From positions 31,936-51,709 of the forward strand of contig NQOH01000003.1 in the NCBI GenBank assembly GCA_003585735.1: a DNA stretch of 19,774 bases, written 5' to 3'. Numbering within the stretch: the stretch's first letter is position 1; every line of letters begins with the position of its first letter. The stretch is from Gardnerella kenyensis (lineage in GTDB: Bacteria; Actinomycetota; Actinomycetes; Actinomycetales; Bifidobacteriaceae). This document shows positions 1-6,778 of this stretch, one piece after another. Below the pieces are notes generated by a model, which was not told where the DNA came from, made no database searches, and saw only the letters and a program-made list of their open reading frames with translations. The position numbers and the translations under genes are program-made.

Positions 1-15
1 GCTCACAACCCAAAC

Positions 16-55
16 ACTGTTAAAAACTCAGCTAACGAACTGAGAAAACAACGGC
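16..55. repeat. Single copy of a 40-bp two-part palindromic repeat
   Basis: This degenerate copy begins ACTGTTAAAAACTCAG and ends CTGAGAAAACAACGGC. It matches the reverse complement of the units at 9957-10100 and is collinear with the units at 19064-19207. The inner arms CTCAG/CTGAG are intact, while the outer arms have drifted (ACTGTT against AACGGC). The preceding bases (GCTCACAACCCAAAC) resemble the linker of the right-hand array, so more units may lie just outside the window. The copy sits about 50 bp beyond the stop codon of the minus-strand Panacea gene, so here too it follows the 3' end of a gene. Confidence 0.75.
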
Positions 56-105
56 CATGCGCTGCATTATTGTCTCTGCTTGCTTATTTTCTGGCATTCG
101 CGCAT

Positions 106-555
106 TTACACAATAGGATGCTTAACGTAGTAGTCGTGAATTGACTGCTTCGAAATAATCTCTTCGCTGCCTTTATTTTCTGGTACGCCTGTTCGCGCTT
201 GAATCCAAGGCATTTCCTTGTGTGTTCTTTCGCTAAGTTCGTCTCCGCTTAATCCGCCAAGCTTGTTGCACACGGTTTTAATTATTTCTATTTGCGATTC
301 TTTTAGCATTACAGCTCGCTCGTTCATTGTTAATAGCAGGCTGGAACTACTAATAATTAATCTACCTCGGTGACGTTTAAATAATTCAAGCGAAACGGGA
401 CCGTTTTTCCACGCTTCAAAGTCTTCCGGGAATAGCGATAATCCAGTGGTTGCAAGACTATGAGCTTGTGCATAGTACGTAAGTTTTTGTAGCTTCATGG
501 TTGTCATTGGACCCATGATTTCCAGTATTTTTAACGCTATATTTATTATGCTCAT
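106..555 (-). CDS. Panacea/SocA-like (DUF4065) domain protein
   Basis: This 149-residue protein consists almost entirely of a Panacea (DUF4065, SocA-like) domain. Visible family features are the N-terminal block MKLQKLTYYAQAHSLA (about residues 20-35), the EAWKNGPV block (about 47-54), and a C-terminal LSGDELSERTHKEMPW block (about 103-118). Proteins of this family include SocA, a proteolytic adaptor/antitoxin of Caulobacter, and antitoxins of panacea-type toxin-antitoxin pairs; others are phage-associated. The ATG start is preceded by a purine-rich site (AGGTGAAGGAAA) and a good promoter at 594-622. No toxin-like gene lies upstream, where the neighbour is a LysR gene on the same strand; the downstream side leaves the window. 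Antitoxin function is therefore an inference from the family only. Confidence 0.75.
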   Translation of the reverse strand: MSIINIALKILEIMGPMTTMKLQKLTYYAQAHSLATTGLSLFPEDFEAWKNGPVSLELFKRHRGRLIISSSSLLLTMNERAVMLKESQIEIIKTVCNKLGGLSGDELSERTHKEMPWIQARTGVPENKGSEEIISKQSIHDYYVKHPIV

Positions 556-593
556 TTTCCTTCACCTCACATAGAACAAATAAATTAATATGG

Positions 594-622
594 ATTCTAT
601 GGAAGGCGAAAATTAGCGTCAA
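594..622 (-). promoter_or_regulatory. Sigma-70-type promoter of the Panacea gene
   Basis: Read on the minus strand, TTGACG (617-622) and TAGAAT (594-599) are separated by exactly 17 bp. The expected transcription start is near 587, giving a leader of about 30 nt before the ATG at 555. The Panacea gene can thus be transcribed independently of the upstream LysR gene. Confidence 0.65.
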
Positions 623-626
623 TATA

Positions 627-656
627 ATAGAAAAAATGTGGATAACTTTTTTCTAT
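627..656 (-). terminator. AT-rich hairpin after the LysR gene (weak terminator candidate)
   Basis: Perfect 10-bp inverted repeat ATAGAAAAAA (627-636) / TTTTTTCTAT (647-656) with a 10-nt loop, about 40 bp past the LysR stop codon. The stem has only one G-C pair, so as an RNA hairpin it is weak, although T-rich sequence follows it on the minus strand. The loop contains a perfect DnaA-box sequence (TGTGGATAA, 637-645). Confidence 0.3.
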
Positions 657-695
657 GCGCTTTTTTGCGCAATTTCGTGCGCTTTATTAAATTAT

Positions 696-1628
696 CTAAT
701 TTTTAGAATCAATAAGCGCGTACCCATGCTTTACAAGCACAGACTTGAGTTGCGTAAGATAAGCAAGTGACGCTTTTGAAAGCTTCGTACGTTCGTTGGT
801 AATCCAGCCAACAAGCATAGTGTCGTCGCATTCAAGCGGAATTGTAACGATTTTCTCGTTGTTCAAATCGCCGTTATCAATGCCAGTGCAAACAGTGTAA
901 CCATTGAGTCCAATAATAAAGTTCAAAATGGTAGCGCGGTCGGAAACGTTGATTTTCTTAGGTGGGCGAGTAGGCCACACTGCTTCTTCTGCAAAGAAGA
1001 AGCTTCCTTCTTCTCCCTGCTCGTATTGAATAAACGGATACGGCTTTAAATCATCCAAACTTAAGCTTTTGCGCACAGCAAGCGGATTGTTTCTTGAAAG
1101 AAAAACGTGCAATTTTGCGCGGAAAAGTGGGTGGAACTCCAAATGCTTTTCGCGAAGTAACTTTCCGATTACGTCCTTGTTGTAGTCAGAAAGATAAAGA
1201 ATTCCAAGGTCTGCGCGCATATCGCTTACTTGCTTAATAATATTTTTTGTGCGCGTTTCGCGAATAGAAAATTCGTACTCGTCGGAATGAATGCTGCGAA
1301 TCATTTCAACAAATGCTTCGACTGCAAACATGTAGTGTTGTGTTGCAACGCTGCACAATTGTGGGCGCGGTTTTGCGCTTTTGTAGCGTTCTTCTAGCAA
1401 ATCTGCTTGTTCGATTACTTGCCTAGCGTATGTTAAAAACTCAGCTCCGTCGGCAGTTAGCGCAATTCCTTGAGTTGATCTTGTAAAGATCTCAATATTA
1501 AGCTCTCTTTCGAGCTCTTTTACAGAAGAGCTCAACGCAGGTTGCGAAATATATAGTGCTCGTGCTGCTTCGTTCATTGAACCGCAGTCAACGATTTTTA
1601 CAATATATTTCAGTTGTAGCAAAGTCAT
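696..1628 (-). CDS. LysR-type transcriptional regulator
   Basis: A 310-residue protein from the preferred ATG at 1628. An N-terminal winged helix-turn-helix spans about residues 1-60, with the typical pattern SMNEAARALYISQPALSSSV followed by LERELNIEIFTRS. A periplasmic-binding-protein-like effector domain fills about residues 90-300. The frame is open upstream to a TTG at 1673 (15 extra residues), but that codon lacks a ribosome site, whereas the ATG has GAAAGAAG just before it and family members begin at this position. Length is normal for the family. The ligand and targets cannot be read from the sequence. It lies 3' of a HAD hydrolase and nnrD on the same strand, which may form one transcript; it is not divergent from a target gene as many LysR genes are. 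Confidence 0.88.
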   Translation of the reverse strand: MTLLQLKYIVKIVDCGSMNEAARALYISQPALSSSVKELERELNIEIFTRSTQGIALTADGAEFLTYARQVIEQADLLEERYKSAKPRPQLCSVATQHYMFAVEAFVEMIRSIHSDEYEFSIRETRTKNIIKQVSDMRADLGILYLSDYNKDVIGKLLREKHLEFHPLFRAKLHVFLSRNNPLAVRKSLSLDDLKPYPFIQYEQGEEGSFFFAEEAVWPTRPPKKINVSDRATILNFIIGLNGYTVCTGIDNGDLNNEKIVTIPLECDDTMLVGWITNERTKLSKASLAYLTQLKSVLVKHGYALIDSKN

Positions 1629-1738
1629 TTTGAGCTTCTTTCGTGCGCTAGCAAAAGTTGAGATATCAATCAAAAATTACGTAAAACAAACCGCTAACGA
1701 ATGTACCAAGAGGTATCGGCATAGCGCTAACAATTGCT

Positions 1739-1780
1739 TAAATCTCAACTCCTAAATCTCAACTATTAAATCTCAACTCC
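1739..1780. repeat. 14-bp tandem triplication across the HAD stop codon
   Basis: Three units of 14 bp of the type TAAATCTCAACTCC occur head to tail at 1739-1752, 1753-1766 and 1767-1780; the middle unit ends AT in place of CC. On the minus strand each reads GGAGTTGAGATTTA. The HAD gene ends within the third unit (GVEI then TAA), so the extra copies are 3'-untranslated duplications of its own last codons. Confidence 0.8.
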
Positions 1781-2416
1781 AATCGATGCTAAATCTTTAC
1801 GCGCTTGGTCGGCTGTAGTAAAAACGAAACCGTGCATGCCAACAGCATGAGCTCCGTCAATATTTGCCGGCTTATCGTCGAAAAATACTGTATTCTCGGC
1901 TTTAAGCCCAAATCTACTCATTGCAAGCTCAAAAATCTCCGGCTGTGGCTTGTGTAAATGCTCAACTCCAGAAATAATAGTTCCCTGCAAAAGCGTTGAA
2001 AGTTCAGGGAATTTTTTAAGCGCCAGCGGAAAAGTTTCGCTAGACCAATTCGTAAGACCCCACACGCCGTAGCCCGCTTTTTTTAAATCGTGAAGCAAAT
2101 CAACCATTCCAGGCATCATGCGAGTTAAAACTTGATCATAATGCGCGCAATACCAACGGAAAGCGCATGCAAGCTCGCTTCCAAAGCGGCGCTCGTATTC
2201 TGGCATAAGGTCTTTTAGCAGCTCTCCGCCGTCCATGCGGTCTTCAAACTCGTAGAATCCTGCTAAATCATCTTTACCAAAACTTCCATTAGGGCAGATT
2301 GTGTCAACTAAATGTGGAAACTGTTTTTGCAAGCAATTTCTGCAATTCCACTCGAGTAGTACTCGGCAATAATCAAACATAACATCGCGTATTTCAAAAT
2401 TTTGTGCGTTAGTCAT
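1766..2416 (-). CDS. HAD-superfamily hydrolase (subfamily IA, YihX/epoxide-hydrolase-like)
   Basis: A 216-residue phosphohydrolase-type protein. Motif I is MFDYCRVLLEW with the nucleophile Asp at 15; the usual second Asp two residues later is Cys17, a substitution also seen in the YihX-like branch, where that position is Gly. Motif II is GLTNWS (120-125), motif III is the Lys of HLHKPQPEIF (Lys156), and motif IV is FFDDKPANIDGA (Asp180, Asp181). An alpha-helical cap lies between about residues 25 and 95. The substrate is unknown; sugar phosphates are common in this branch. ATG start with AAAAGGAA upstream. It begins 35 bp after the stop of nnrD on the same strand, so co-transcription is likely. 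Confidence 0.87.
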   Translation of the reverse strand: MTNAQNFEIRDVMFDYCRVLLEWNCRNCLQKQFPHLVDTICPNGSFGKDDLAGFYEFEDRMDGGELLKDLMPEYERRFGSELACAFRWYCAHYDQVLTRMMPGMVDLLHDLKKAGYGVWGLTNWSSETFPLALKKFPELSTLLQGTIISGVEHLHKPQPEIFELAMSRFGLKAENTVFFDDKPANIDGAHAVGMHGFVFTTADQARKDLASIGVEI

Positions 2417-2451
2417 TTTTCGTTCCTTTTCATTTCCTTTGTTATTTCGCG

Positions 2452-3498
2452 CTACCTCATATTTATAAGAAGCTCAAAAACGTACGGAAGTGCGCTAATT
2501 ATGTCGCTTGCCACAATCGGATGTTCCAAAGCTAACGGATCTTTTGATTTTAATATATCTTGCACAATTTGAGTGCAGTTATTTTCGCCGCTACTTCTTG
2601 ATGCAAATACTGCCGAAATTCCGTGAATTATTGCGGCGCTTGCTGCAATAAACGCGTAGTTTCTGCCGCTTTCGTCTTGTTTTTCGCGTTGCGCAAGTAA
2701 CGCTCCAAGAATTCCTGCTAAAACATCCCCAGAACCGGCAGTTGCAAGCCAAGCTGGACCGTATTGAGCAATATATATTGGAAGATGCAAATTATTCGGC
2801 GACGCAACTGCTGTTGTAGCTCCCTTAACAAGCACGGTTGCTCCAGTAAGATTTGCCGCTTTTTGAGCGTATTCAACAGGATTTTGCAATATTTCCTGAG
2901 CGCTTATTTTTAAATCGTATCTAGCAAAAAGTGAGCTTAATTCTCCTGCGTGAGGAGTTAATATTACTTTCGCGCAAACTTTTTTAGGAAGTAAATCTAA
3001 AGCGCCTGCGTCTACGCATATTGGCGGAAGTGAGTTTTGTGATTGCAATTCAATATTGCTTGATTGGCTTTCGCTTGATTGGCTTTCGCTTTCGTAGTTT
3101 TTAAGTATGTTCGCAATTTGTTCTCTTTGCGATCGTGCGCTTTCGCTGTTGCAATGTTCGGCATCAGGTATGCCAGAGCCGACTGTTATTGCGTCCAGTT
3201 TTCCGCTTAATTGTTCTGACGCAACTATTTCGGGGGAGGCTTGTAATACTAAGTTTTGCGCCCGCAAAGGTCCTGCGTAACGAACCATGCCAATATTGCT
3301 TTTTGCTCCAGCTCGCGTGCTTAATATTGCGGCTCCGGGGTATTCGTTTGATCCGGTAATTACGCCCAGCACGCCTCTTGAATACTTATCGCTCGATTGA
3401 TTTGGTATTTTTAGGCATTTGCTGGCATCTTTTGTTGCTAAATTCACAAGTGGACTCATATATATGATTGTAGTCAGCGCATTAGTCAGCATATACAC
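2452..3498 (-). CDS. nnrD: ADP-dependent (S)-NAD(P)H-hydrate dehydratase (NnrD / YjeF C-terminal domain)
   Basis: A 348-residue ribokinase-fold enzyme that repairs hydrated NADH and NADPH at the expense of ADP. Recognisable blocks are GVITGSNEYPGAAIL (46-60), the nucleotide/substrate segment ILTPHAGELSSLF (179-191), VLVKGATT (222-229), and the catalytic GSGDVLAG (255-262, Asp258). Only the dehydratase domain is present; the N-terminal epimerase half found in bifunctional Nnr proteins is absent. A Ser/Gln-rich low-complexity stretch (about 137-156) interrupts the domain. The start is uncertain: GTG at 3498 fits the promoter at 3531-3539, but ATG codons at 3492 and 3459 are alternatives and none has a clear ribosome site. 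It is probably the first gene of a minus-strand unit with the HAD and LysR genes. Confidence 0.9.
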   Translation of the reverse strand: MYMLTNALTTIIYMSPLVNLATKDASKCLKIPNQSSDKYSRGVLGVITGSNEYPGAAILSTRAGAKSNIGMVRYAGPLRAQNLVLQASPEIVASEQLSGKLDAITVGSGIPDAEHCNSESARSQREQIANILKNYESESQSSESQSSNIELQSQNSLPPICVDAGALDLLPKKVCAKVILTPHAGELSSLFARYDLKISAQEILQNPVEYAQKAANLTGATVLVKGATTAVASPNNLHLPIYIAQYGPAWLATAGSGDVLAGILGALLAQREKQDESGRNYAFIAASAAIIHGISAVFASRSSGENNCTQIVQDILKSKDPLALEHPIVASDIISALPYVFELLINMR

Positions 3499-3530
3499 TA
3501 TTTGTTGTTAGAATGCAAGAAAAAATCGCA

Positions 3531-3539
3531 ATTATAACA
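3531..3539 (-). promoter_or_regulatory. Extended -10 promoter of nnrD
   Basis: On the minus strand the sequence is TG-T-TATAAT, a perfect extended -10 element; no good -35 is seen at the expected spacing. The start would be near 3524, about 26 nt before the GTG at 3498. Confidence 0.5.
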
Positions 3540-3598
3540 GACTAAAATTTTGCGACACGCGCTTTTATAAAAAATATAAAGAAATTTTTGGCATATTA

Positions 3599-3627
3599 TT
3601 GACCCTCGTGCATATTTTTTCTATGCT
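3599..3627 (+). promoter_or_regulatory. Promoter of the metal ABC transporter operon
   Basis: TTGACC (3599-3604) and TATGCT (3622-3627) are separated by 17 bp. The predicted leader is about 100 nt, long enough to contain the Fur/Zur-like sequence at 3640-3658 and a 13-bp-spaced direct repeat of TTTCATGAG (3655-3663, 3668-3676). Confidence 0.5.
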
Positions 3628-3639
3628 ATAAGCGTTATT

Positions 3640-3658
3640 GCGAATGATTATTTTTTTC
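3640..3658 (+). promoter_or_regulatory. Candidate Fur/Zur-family operator
   Basis: GCGAATGATTATTTTTTTC matches about 12 of 19 positions of the classic Fur-family consensus (GATAATGAT...ATCATTATC) and lies just past the predicted transcription start of a metal-uptake operon, where a metal-dependent repressor would act. The right half is poorly palindromic, so this is suggestive only. Confidence 0.3.
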
Positions 3659-3732
3659 ATGAGCGAATTTCATGAGTACCTCTCACAATCAAAAACCTGC
3701 AATAACAGTAAAGATTCCTGAAAGGAACGAGT

Positions 3733-4914
3733 GTGAAAACATCACGAATGTTCGCAACTGTTGCGGCGGTTGCACTTTTAGCTACTTCTATGAGCGCTTG
3801 CGGCTCAGCAAAAACTGCCGAAAACAAGTCTCAAGGCAAACAAGTAAATGTTGTAGCAACTACTACTCAAATTTGCGATTACGTAACGCAAATCGCTTCT
3901 ACTGCCGATGCAAATTCCGGCTTAAGTCTCAACAAAACCGATTCCCAAGGTAAGAAGTCTGTTATTGGCGCTCCAGCAAACAAAGCAAAGTCAACAATTA
4001 ATTTGACTTGCTTGCTCGCACCAAATGCTTCTGCTCACGAGCACGAAATGACGCCAGCGCAGTCTAAGGCTCTTTCTAAAGCTGATTTGATGCTTGTTTC
4101 CGGTGTTGATCTTGAGCACTTCTTGGATGAAGCTGTAAAAGCAACCGGCTTCAAGGGCATTATGGGCGTAACTTCCGGTATTCTCACTGCCGACGAAATT
4201 AAGGATCCAAAGGCGCAAGCTGCTAAAGAAAAGAATCTTCCTTACAAGATTGACCGCGGTATTGCTAAGGTTCATGCCGAAAAGTGGCCATTCCCTCCAG
4301 AGGAAGGCGAAAAGGAACCTGAATTCCAGTACGATCCACACATTTGGACCAGCACGAAGAACACCATGATTCAGGTTAAGAATATTGGTGAATTCTTGGG
4401 CAAGGCTCTTCCTAAAAGCAAGTCGATCTTTGACGAGCACGTTGAAAAGTTCGTTAAGTCTTTGACTGATTTGGATGCTTGGGCAACCGAAGCTTTGAAC
4501 AGCGTACCTCAAGAACATCGTGTTCTGTTCACCTCTCACGACGCATTCGGTTACTTCTCTCGCGACTACAATGTAAAGTTCATTGGTGCAGCACTTTCTG
4601 ACTTCAACAGCCAGCAGGATGCTACCGCTGATCACATTAAGCAGGCTGCGGAAGATGTGAAGAAGTCTGGTGCTGTGGCAATCTTTGCAGAAAATTCCAA
4701 CAATTCCAAGTCCATTAAGGCTGTTGCTTCCGCTGCAGGCGTAAAGGCTATTATTGGCGACGACGCGCTTTATGGCGATTCCTTGGGACCAGTTGGTTCT
4801 GCTGGCGAAACTTATATCGGCTCCATTGTGCACAATGTTGAAACATTGGTAAAGGCTTGGGATGGTAAGGTTCCAGACCTTCCAGAGTCGGTTAAAGCTG
4901 CATTGAAGAAGTAA
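3733..4914 (+). CDS. Metal ABC transporter substrate-binding lipoprotein (ZnuA/cluster A-I type)
   Basis: A 393-residue extracytoplasmic binding protein for zinc or manganese. It starts with a lipoprotein signal peptide ending at SMSAC, with Cys23 as the lipidation site. Metal ligands expected of the family are visible: His102 in SAHEHEMTP, His203 in DPHIW, His269 in FTSHDAFGYF, and an acidic residue in YGDSLG (Asp349). An insertion of about 55 residues (about 145-200, with KWPFPPEEGEKEPEFQY) lies before DPHIW, and no His-rich loop is present, so zinc against manganese cannot be decided. The GTG start has GAAAGGA 5 nt upstream. It is the first gene of the importer operon and is followed by a 101-bp AT-rich gap before the ATPase gene. 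Confidence 0.92.
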   Translation: MKTSRMFATVAAVALLATSMSACGSAKTAENKSQGKQVNVVATTTQICDYVTQIASTADANSGLSLNKTDSQGKKSVIGAPANKAKSTINLTCLLAPNASAHEHEMTPAQSKALSKADLMLVSGVDLEHFLDEAVKATGFKGIMGVTSGILTADEIKDPKAQAAKEKNLPYKIDRGIAKVHAEKWPFPPEEGEKEPEFQYDPHIWTSTKNTMIQVKNIGEFLGKALPKSKSIFDEHVEKFVKSLTDLDAWATEALNSVPQEHRVLFTSHDAFGYFSRDYNVKFIGAALSDFNSQQDATADHIKQAAEDVKKSGAVAIFAENSNNSKSIKAVASAAGVKAIIGDDALYGDSLGPVGSAGETYIGSIVHNVETLVKAWDGKVPDLPESVKAALKK

Positions 4915-4928
4915 TTTCGTAAAAAGCG

Positions 4929-4970
4929 AATTTCGTAAAAACGGATATCGCAAAAACGAAATACGAAATT
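4929..4970 (+). repeat. Inverted repeat between binding-protein and ATPase genes
   Basis: AATTTCGTA (4929-4937) and TACGAAATT (4962-4970) form a perfect 9-bp inverted repeat with a 24-nt loop, inside a 101-bp AT-rich gap that also repeats TTTCGTAAAAA and ATTAAAAT motifs. It could protect or partly terminate the mRNA so that more binding protein than ATPase is made, a common pattern in importer operons; this role is inferred. Confidence 0.35.
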
Positions 4971-5015
4971 AAAATGCAAAATTAAAATACTAAAATTAAA
5001 AAGACTGGAAATATA

Positions 5016-5759
5016 GTGAATAAGAGCGTCCTTGCAATGGAAGATTGCAACCTAGCCTACGGTTATAAAACTGTAGTAACTGGGCTTAATGGCAATGTGG
5101 AAGCTGGGGAGGCTTTGGCTTTAATAGGTCCTAATGGTTCTGGAAAAACAACGTTTTTGCAAGCCATTATTGGTATTGTGCGCGTGAGCCACGGCGAATT
5201 GCGTATGCCAAAAGCTTTGTCAATTGGTTACGTGCCGCAACAAGTTGATTTGGATTTAACATTCCCAATCACAGCGCGTCAAGTTGTTGCTATGGGCTTA
5301 AGTAGACAAACTGGATTCCTCGGCTTGCTTAAAAAAGATCAGAAAAAAGCCGTTGAGGACGCTCTTAATCATGTTGGATTGCTTCATCGTGCGGATGTTC
5401 GATTTGGCGATCTTTCGGGCGGTCAGCGTCAGCGCATTCTTCTTGCGCGCGCTATTGTTGCGCATCCGACGCTTATTTTGCTTGACGAACCTTTTAACGG
5501 TCTTGATGAGCCAAATCGTCGCGAACTTCTTAATATTATGAAAGCTGCAAAGCAAGAGGGAATAGCTTTCGTTGTTTCTACTCACGACTTAGTTATTGCG
5601 GATGCTATTTGTGAAAAAGCGTTGCTTTTGGCAGGTCGCCAAGTTGCTTTTGGCCTTCTTAAAGAAGTTATGACGAAAGAAAATATTACTTGCGCATACG
5701 GTGGAAGTGTGCCTGCTGCTTCTGCAGGACTTACGCTTTCTAAAATTGCGGAAGGCTGA
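5016..5759 (+). CDS. Metal ABC transporter ATP-binding protein (ZnuC-like)
   Basis: A 247-residue ATPase subunit that energises metal import. Motifs occur in order: Walker A GPNGSGKT (38-45), Q-loop YVPQQ (72-76), signature LSGGQ (133-137), Walker B LILLDEP (153-159), D-loop NGLDEP, and H-loop STHD (188-191). Spacing and length are normal. The GTG start has only a weak ribosome site (CTGGAA), which may lower translation relative to the binding protein. The stop is 5 bp before the first permease start, so the genes are clearly co-transcribed. Confidence 0.93.
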   Translation: MNKSVLAMEDCNLAYGYKTVVTGLNGNVEAGEALALIGPNGSGKTTFLQAIIGIVRVSHGELRMPKALSIGYVPQQVDLDLTFPITARQVVAMGLSRQTGFLGLLKKDQKKAVEDALNHVGLLHRADVRFGDLSGGQRQRILLARAIVAHPTLILLDEPFNGLDEPNRRELLNIMKAAKQEGIAFVVSTHDLVIADAICEKALLLAGRQVAFGLLKEVMTKENITCAYGGSVPAASAGLTLSKIAEG

Positions 5760-5764
5760 TACTC

Positions 5765-6778
5765 ATGCTCGCCGAATTAGTTGAATCGTTAAGACAAGCT
5801 TTGGAGCCAATTCCTGGCTTCGACTTTATTGCGTCTGCACCTTATATTTTCCGACCGTTTTGCCTTCTTATAGTTCTTTCTATAGCTAGCGGAATCGTAG
5901 GCGTATTCGTAAACTTACGATGCGCAGAATTTAATGCAGAAGCTATAGTTCACGGAATTTTCCCTGGAATTGTGGTTGGAGCCTTGTACGGCGGAATTGA
6001 TCGAATTATTCCAGGAGCTGCAATTTGTGCAGTATTTTTGGTTGCAGCATTAGTTTGGGCTTCTCGTTCGGCTAAAATTAACGAATCCGTTATTGCTACG
6101 GTTCTCACAACTTTCTTTGCTCTCGGCGTAGTAATCTCACTTAAAAAAGGCGATATGTCTGGCCAGCTTGAAGCGCTTATGTTTGGCAGGCTTCTTGACG
6201 TTACTGACGAACGTATGACTCAAGCTATGTGGATTTGTTTATTTGCAATTATTGTGCTTATTGCAACTTGGAAGCAGCAAACTATTGTTGCTTTTGACCG
6301 CGCAAGCGCGCCTTTAATGGGTGCTAACACTTTACTTGTAGATATTGTTCTAAACGTTGGTATTGCAGCTGTTGTTGTTTCTGCATCTTCTGCAGTTGGC
6401 GTGCTTCTTGTTATTGGATACCTTATTATTCCGGGCGCTAGCGCTCGCTTAGTTTCTCGCACGGTTTCTCGTATGGTTGCGGTTGCTATTGCGGTTGGTA
6501 TTGCTGGCGTTGTGCTTGGAATGTATGTTATGAATCTTGAGCTGGATCATCCTATTTCTCCTCAAGCTGCAATAGCTTTAAGCATGTGCGCAATGTTTGT
6601 TGTTGTGCTTATATTGCGTTGGGCTTTTCGGTTTGTTTCTTCAATAATTTCAGCGAATAGAACTTGCGAATCTTGCGAATCTTGCGAATCTTGCGAAACG
6701 TTAGAATCTTGCGAAACTTGCGAAACTCATAAATCGCGCAAATCGCACAATTCAATCGAAAAAAAGCAGGGGGCTTAA
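5765..6778 (+). CDS. Metal ABC transporter permease 1 (ABC-3 family) with Cys-rich tail
   Basis: A 337-residue integral membrane permease of the ZnuB/MntB (ABC-3) family with about eight or nine hydrophobic segments and the conserved ...CAEFNAEAIVHGIFPGIVVGA block near residues 53-75. After the last membrane segment (about residue 292) comes an unusual tail: residues 300-323 are built of three-residue units (TCE, SCE, SCE, SCE, TLE, SCE, TCE, THK) encoded by 9-bp repeats, followed by a Lys/His/Ser-rich end. The tail contributes six Cys, with CxxC spacing. The start lies 5 bp after the ATPase stop, with GGAAGG as ribosome site inside the preceding gene. The second permease follows with no gap, so the two likely form the heterodimeric channel. 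Confidence 0.92.
   Translation: MLAELVESLRQALEPIPGFDFIASAPYIFRPFCLLIVLSIASGIVGVFVNLRCAEFNAEAIVHGIFPGIVVGALYGGIDRIIPGAAICAVFLVAALVWASRSAKINESVIATVLTTFFALGVVISLKKGDMSGQLEALMFGRLLDVTDERMTQAMWICLFAIIVLIATWKQQTIVAFDRASAPLMGANTLLVDIVLNVGIAAVVVSASSAVGVLLVIGYLIIPGASARLVSRTVSRMVAVAIAVGIAGVVLGMYVMNLELDHPISPQAAIALSMCAMFVVVLILRWAFRFVSSIISANRTCESCESCESCETLESCETCETHKSRKSHNSIEKKQGA
6662..6733 (+). repeat. 9-bp coding tandem repeat (TCTTGCGAA) in permease tail
   Basis: Eight 9-bp units of the type TCTTGCGAA lie head to tail; units five (ACGTTAGAA) and eight (ACTCATAAA) have diverged most. Because 9 is a multiple of 3, gain or loss of units keeps the frame and changes only the number of (S/T)CE triplets. Confidence 0.85.

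Noticed and set aside
637..645. Replication origin at the left end
   Set aside because: Only one DnaA box is present, with no dnaA/dnaN genes and no cluster of further boxes.
3672..3953. 93-codon plus-strand frame starting with ATG before the binding-protein gene, considered as a leader peptide
   Set aside because: It overlaps most of the signal-peptide region in another frame, has no ribosome site, and shows no family features.
3991..4953. 320-codon minus-strand open frame opposite the binding-protein gene
   Set aside because: Antisense shadow; the plus-strand lipoprotein with signal peptide and metal ligands is unambiguous.
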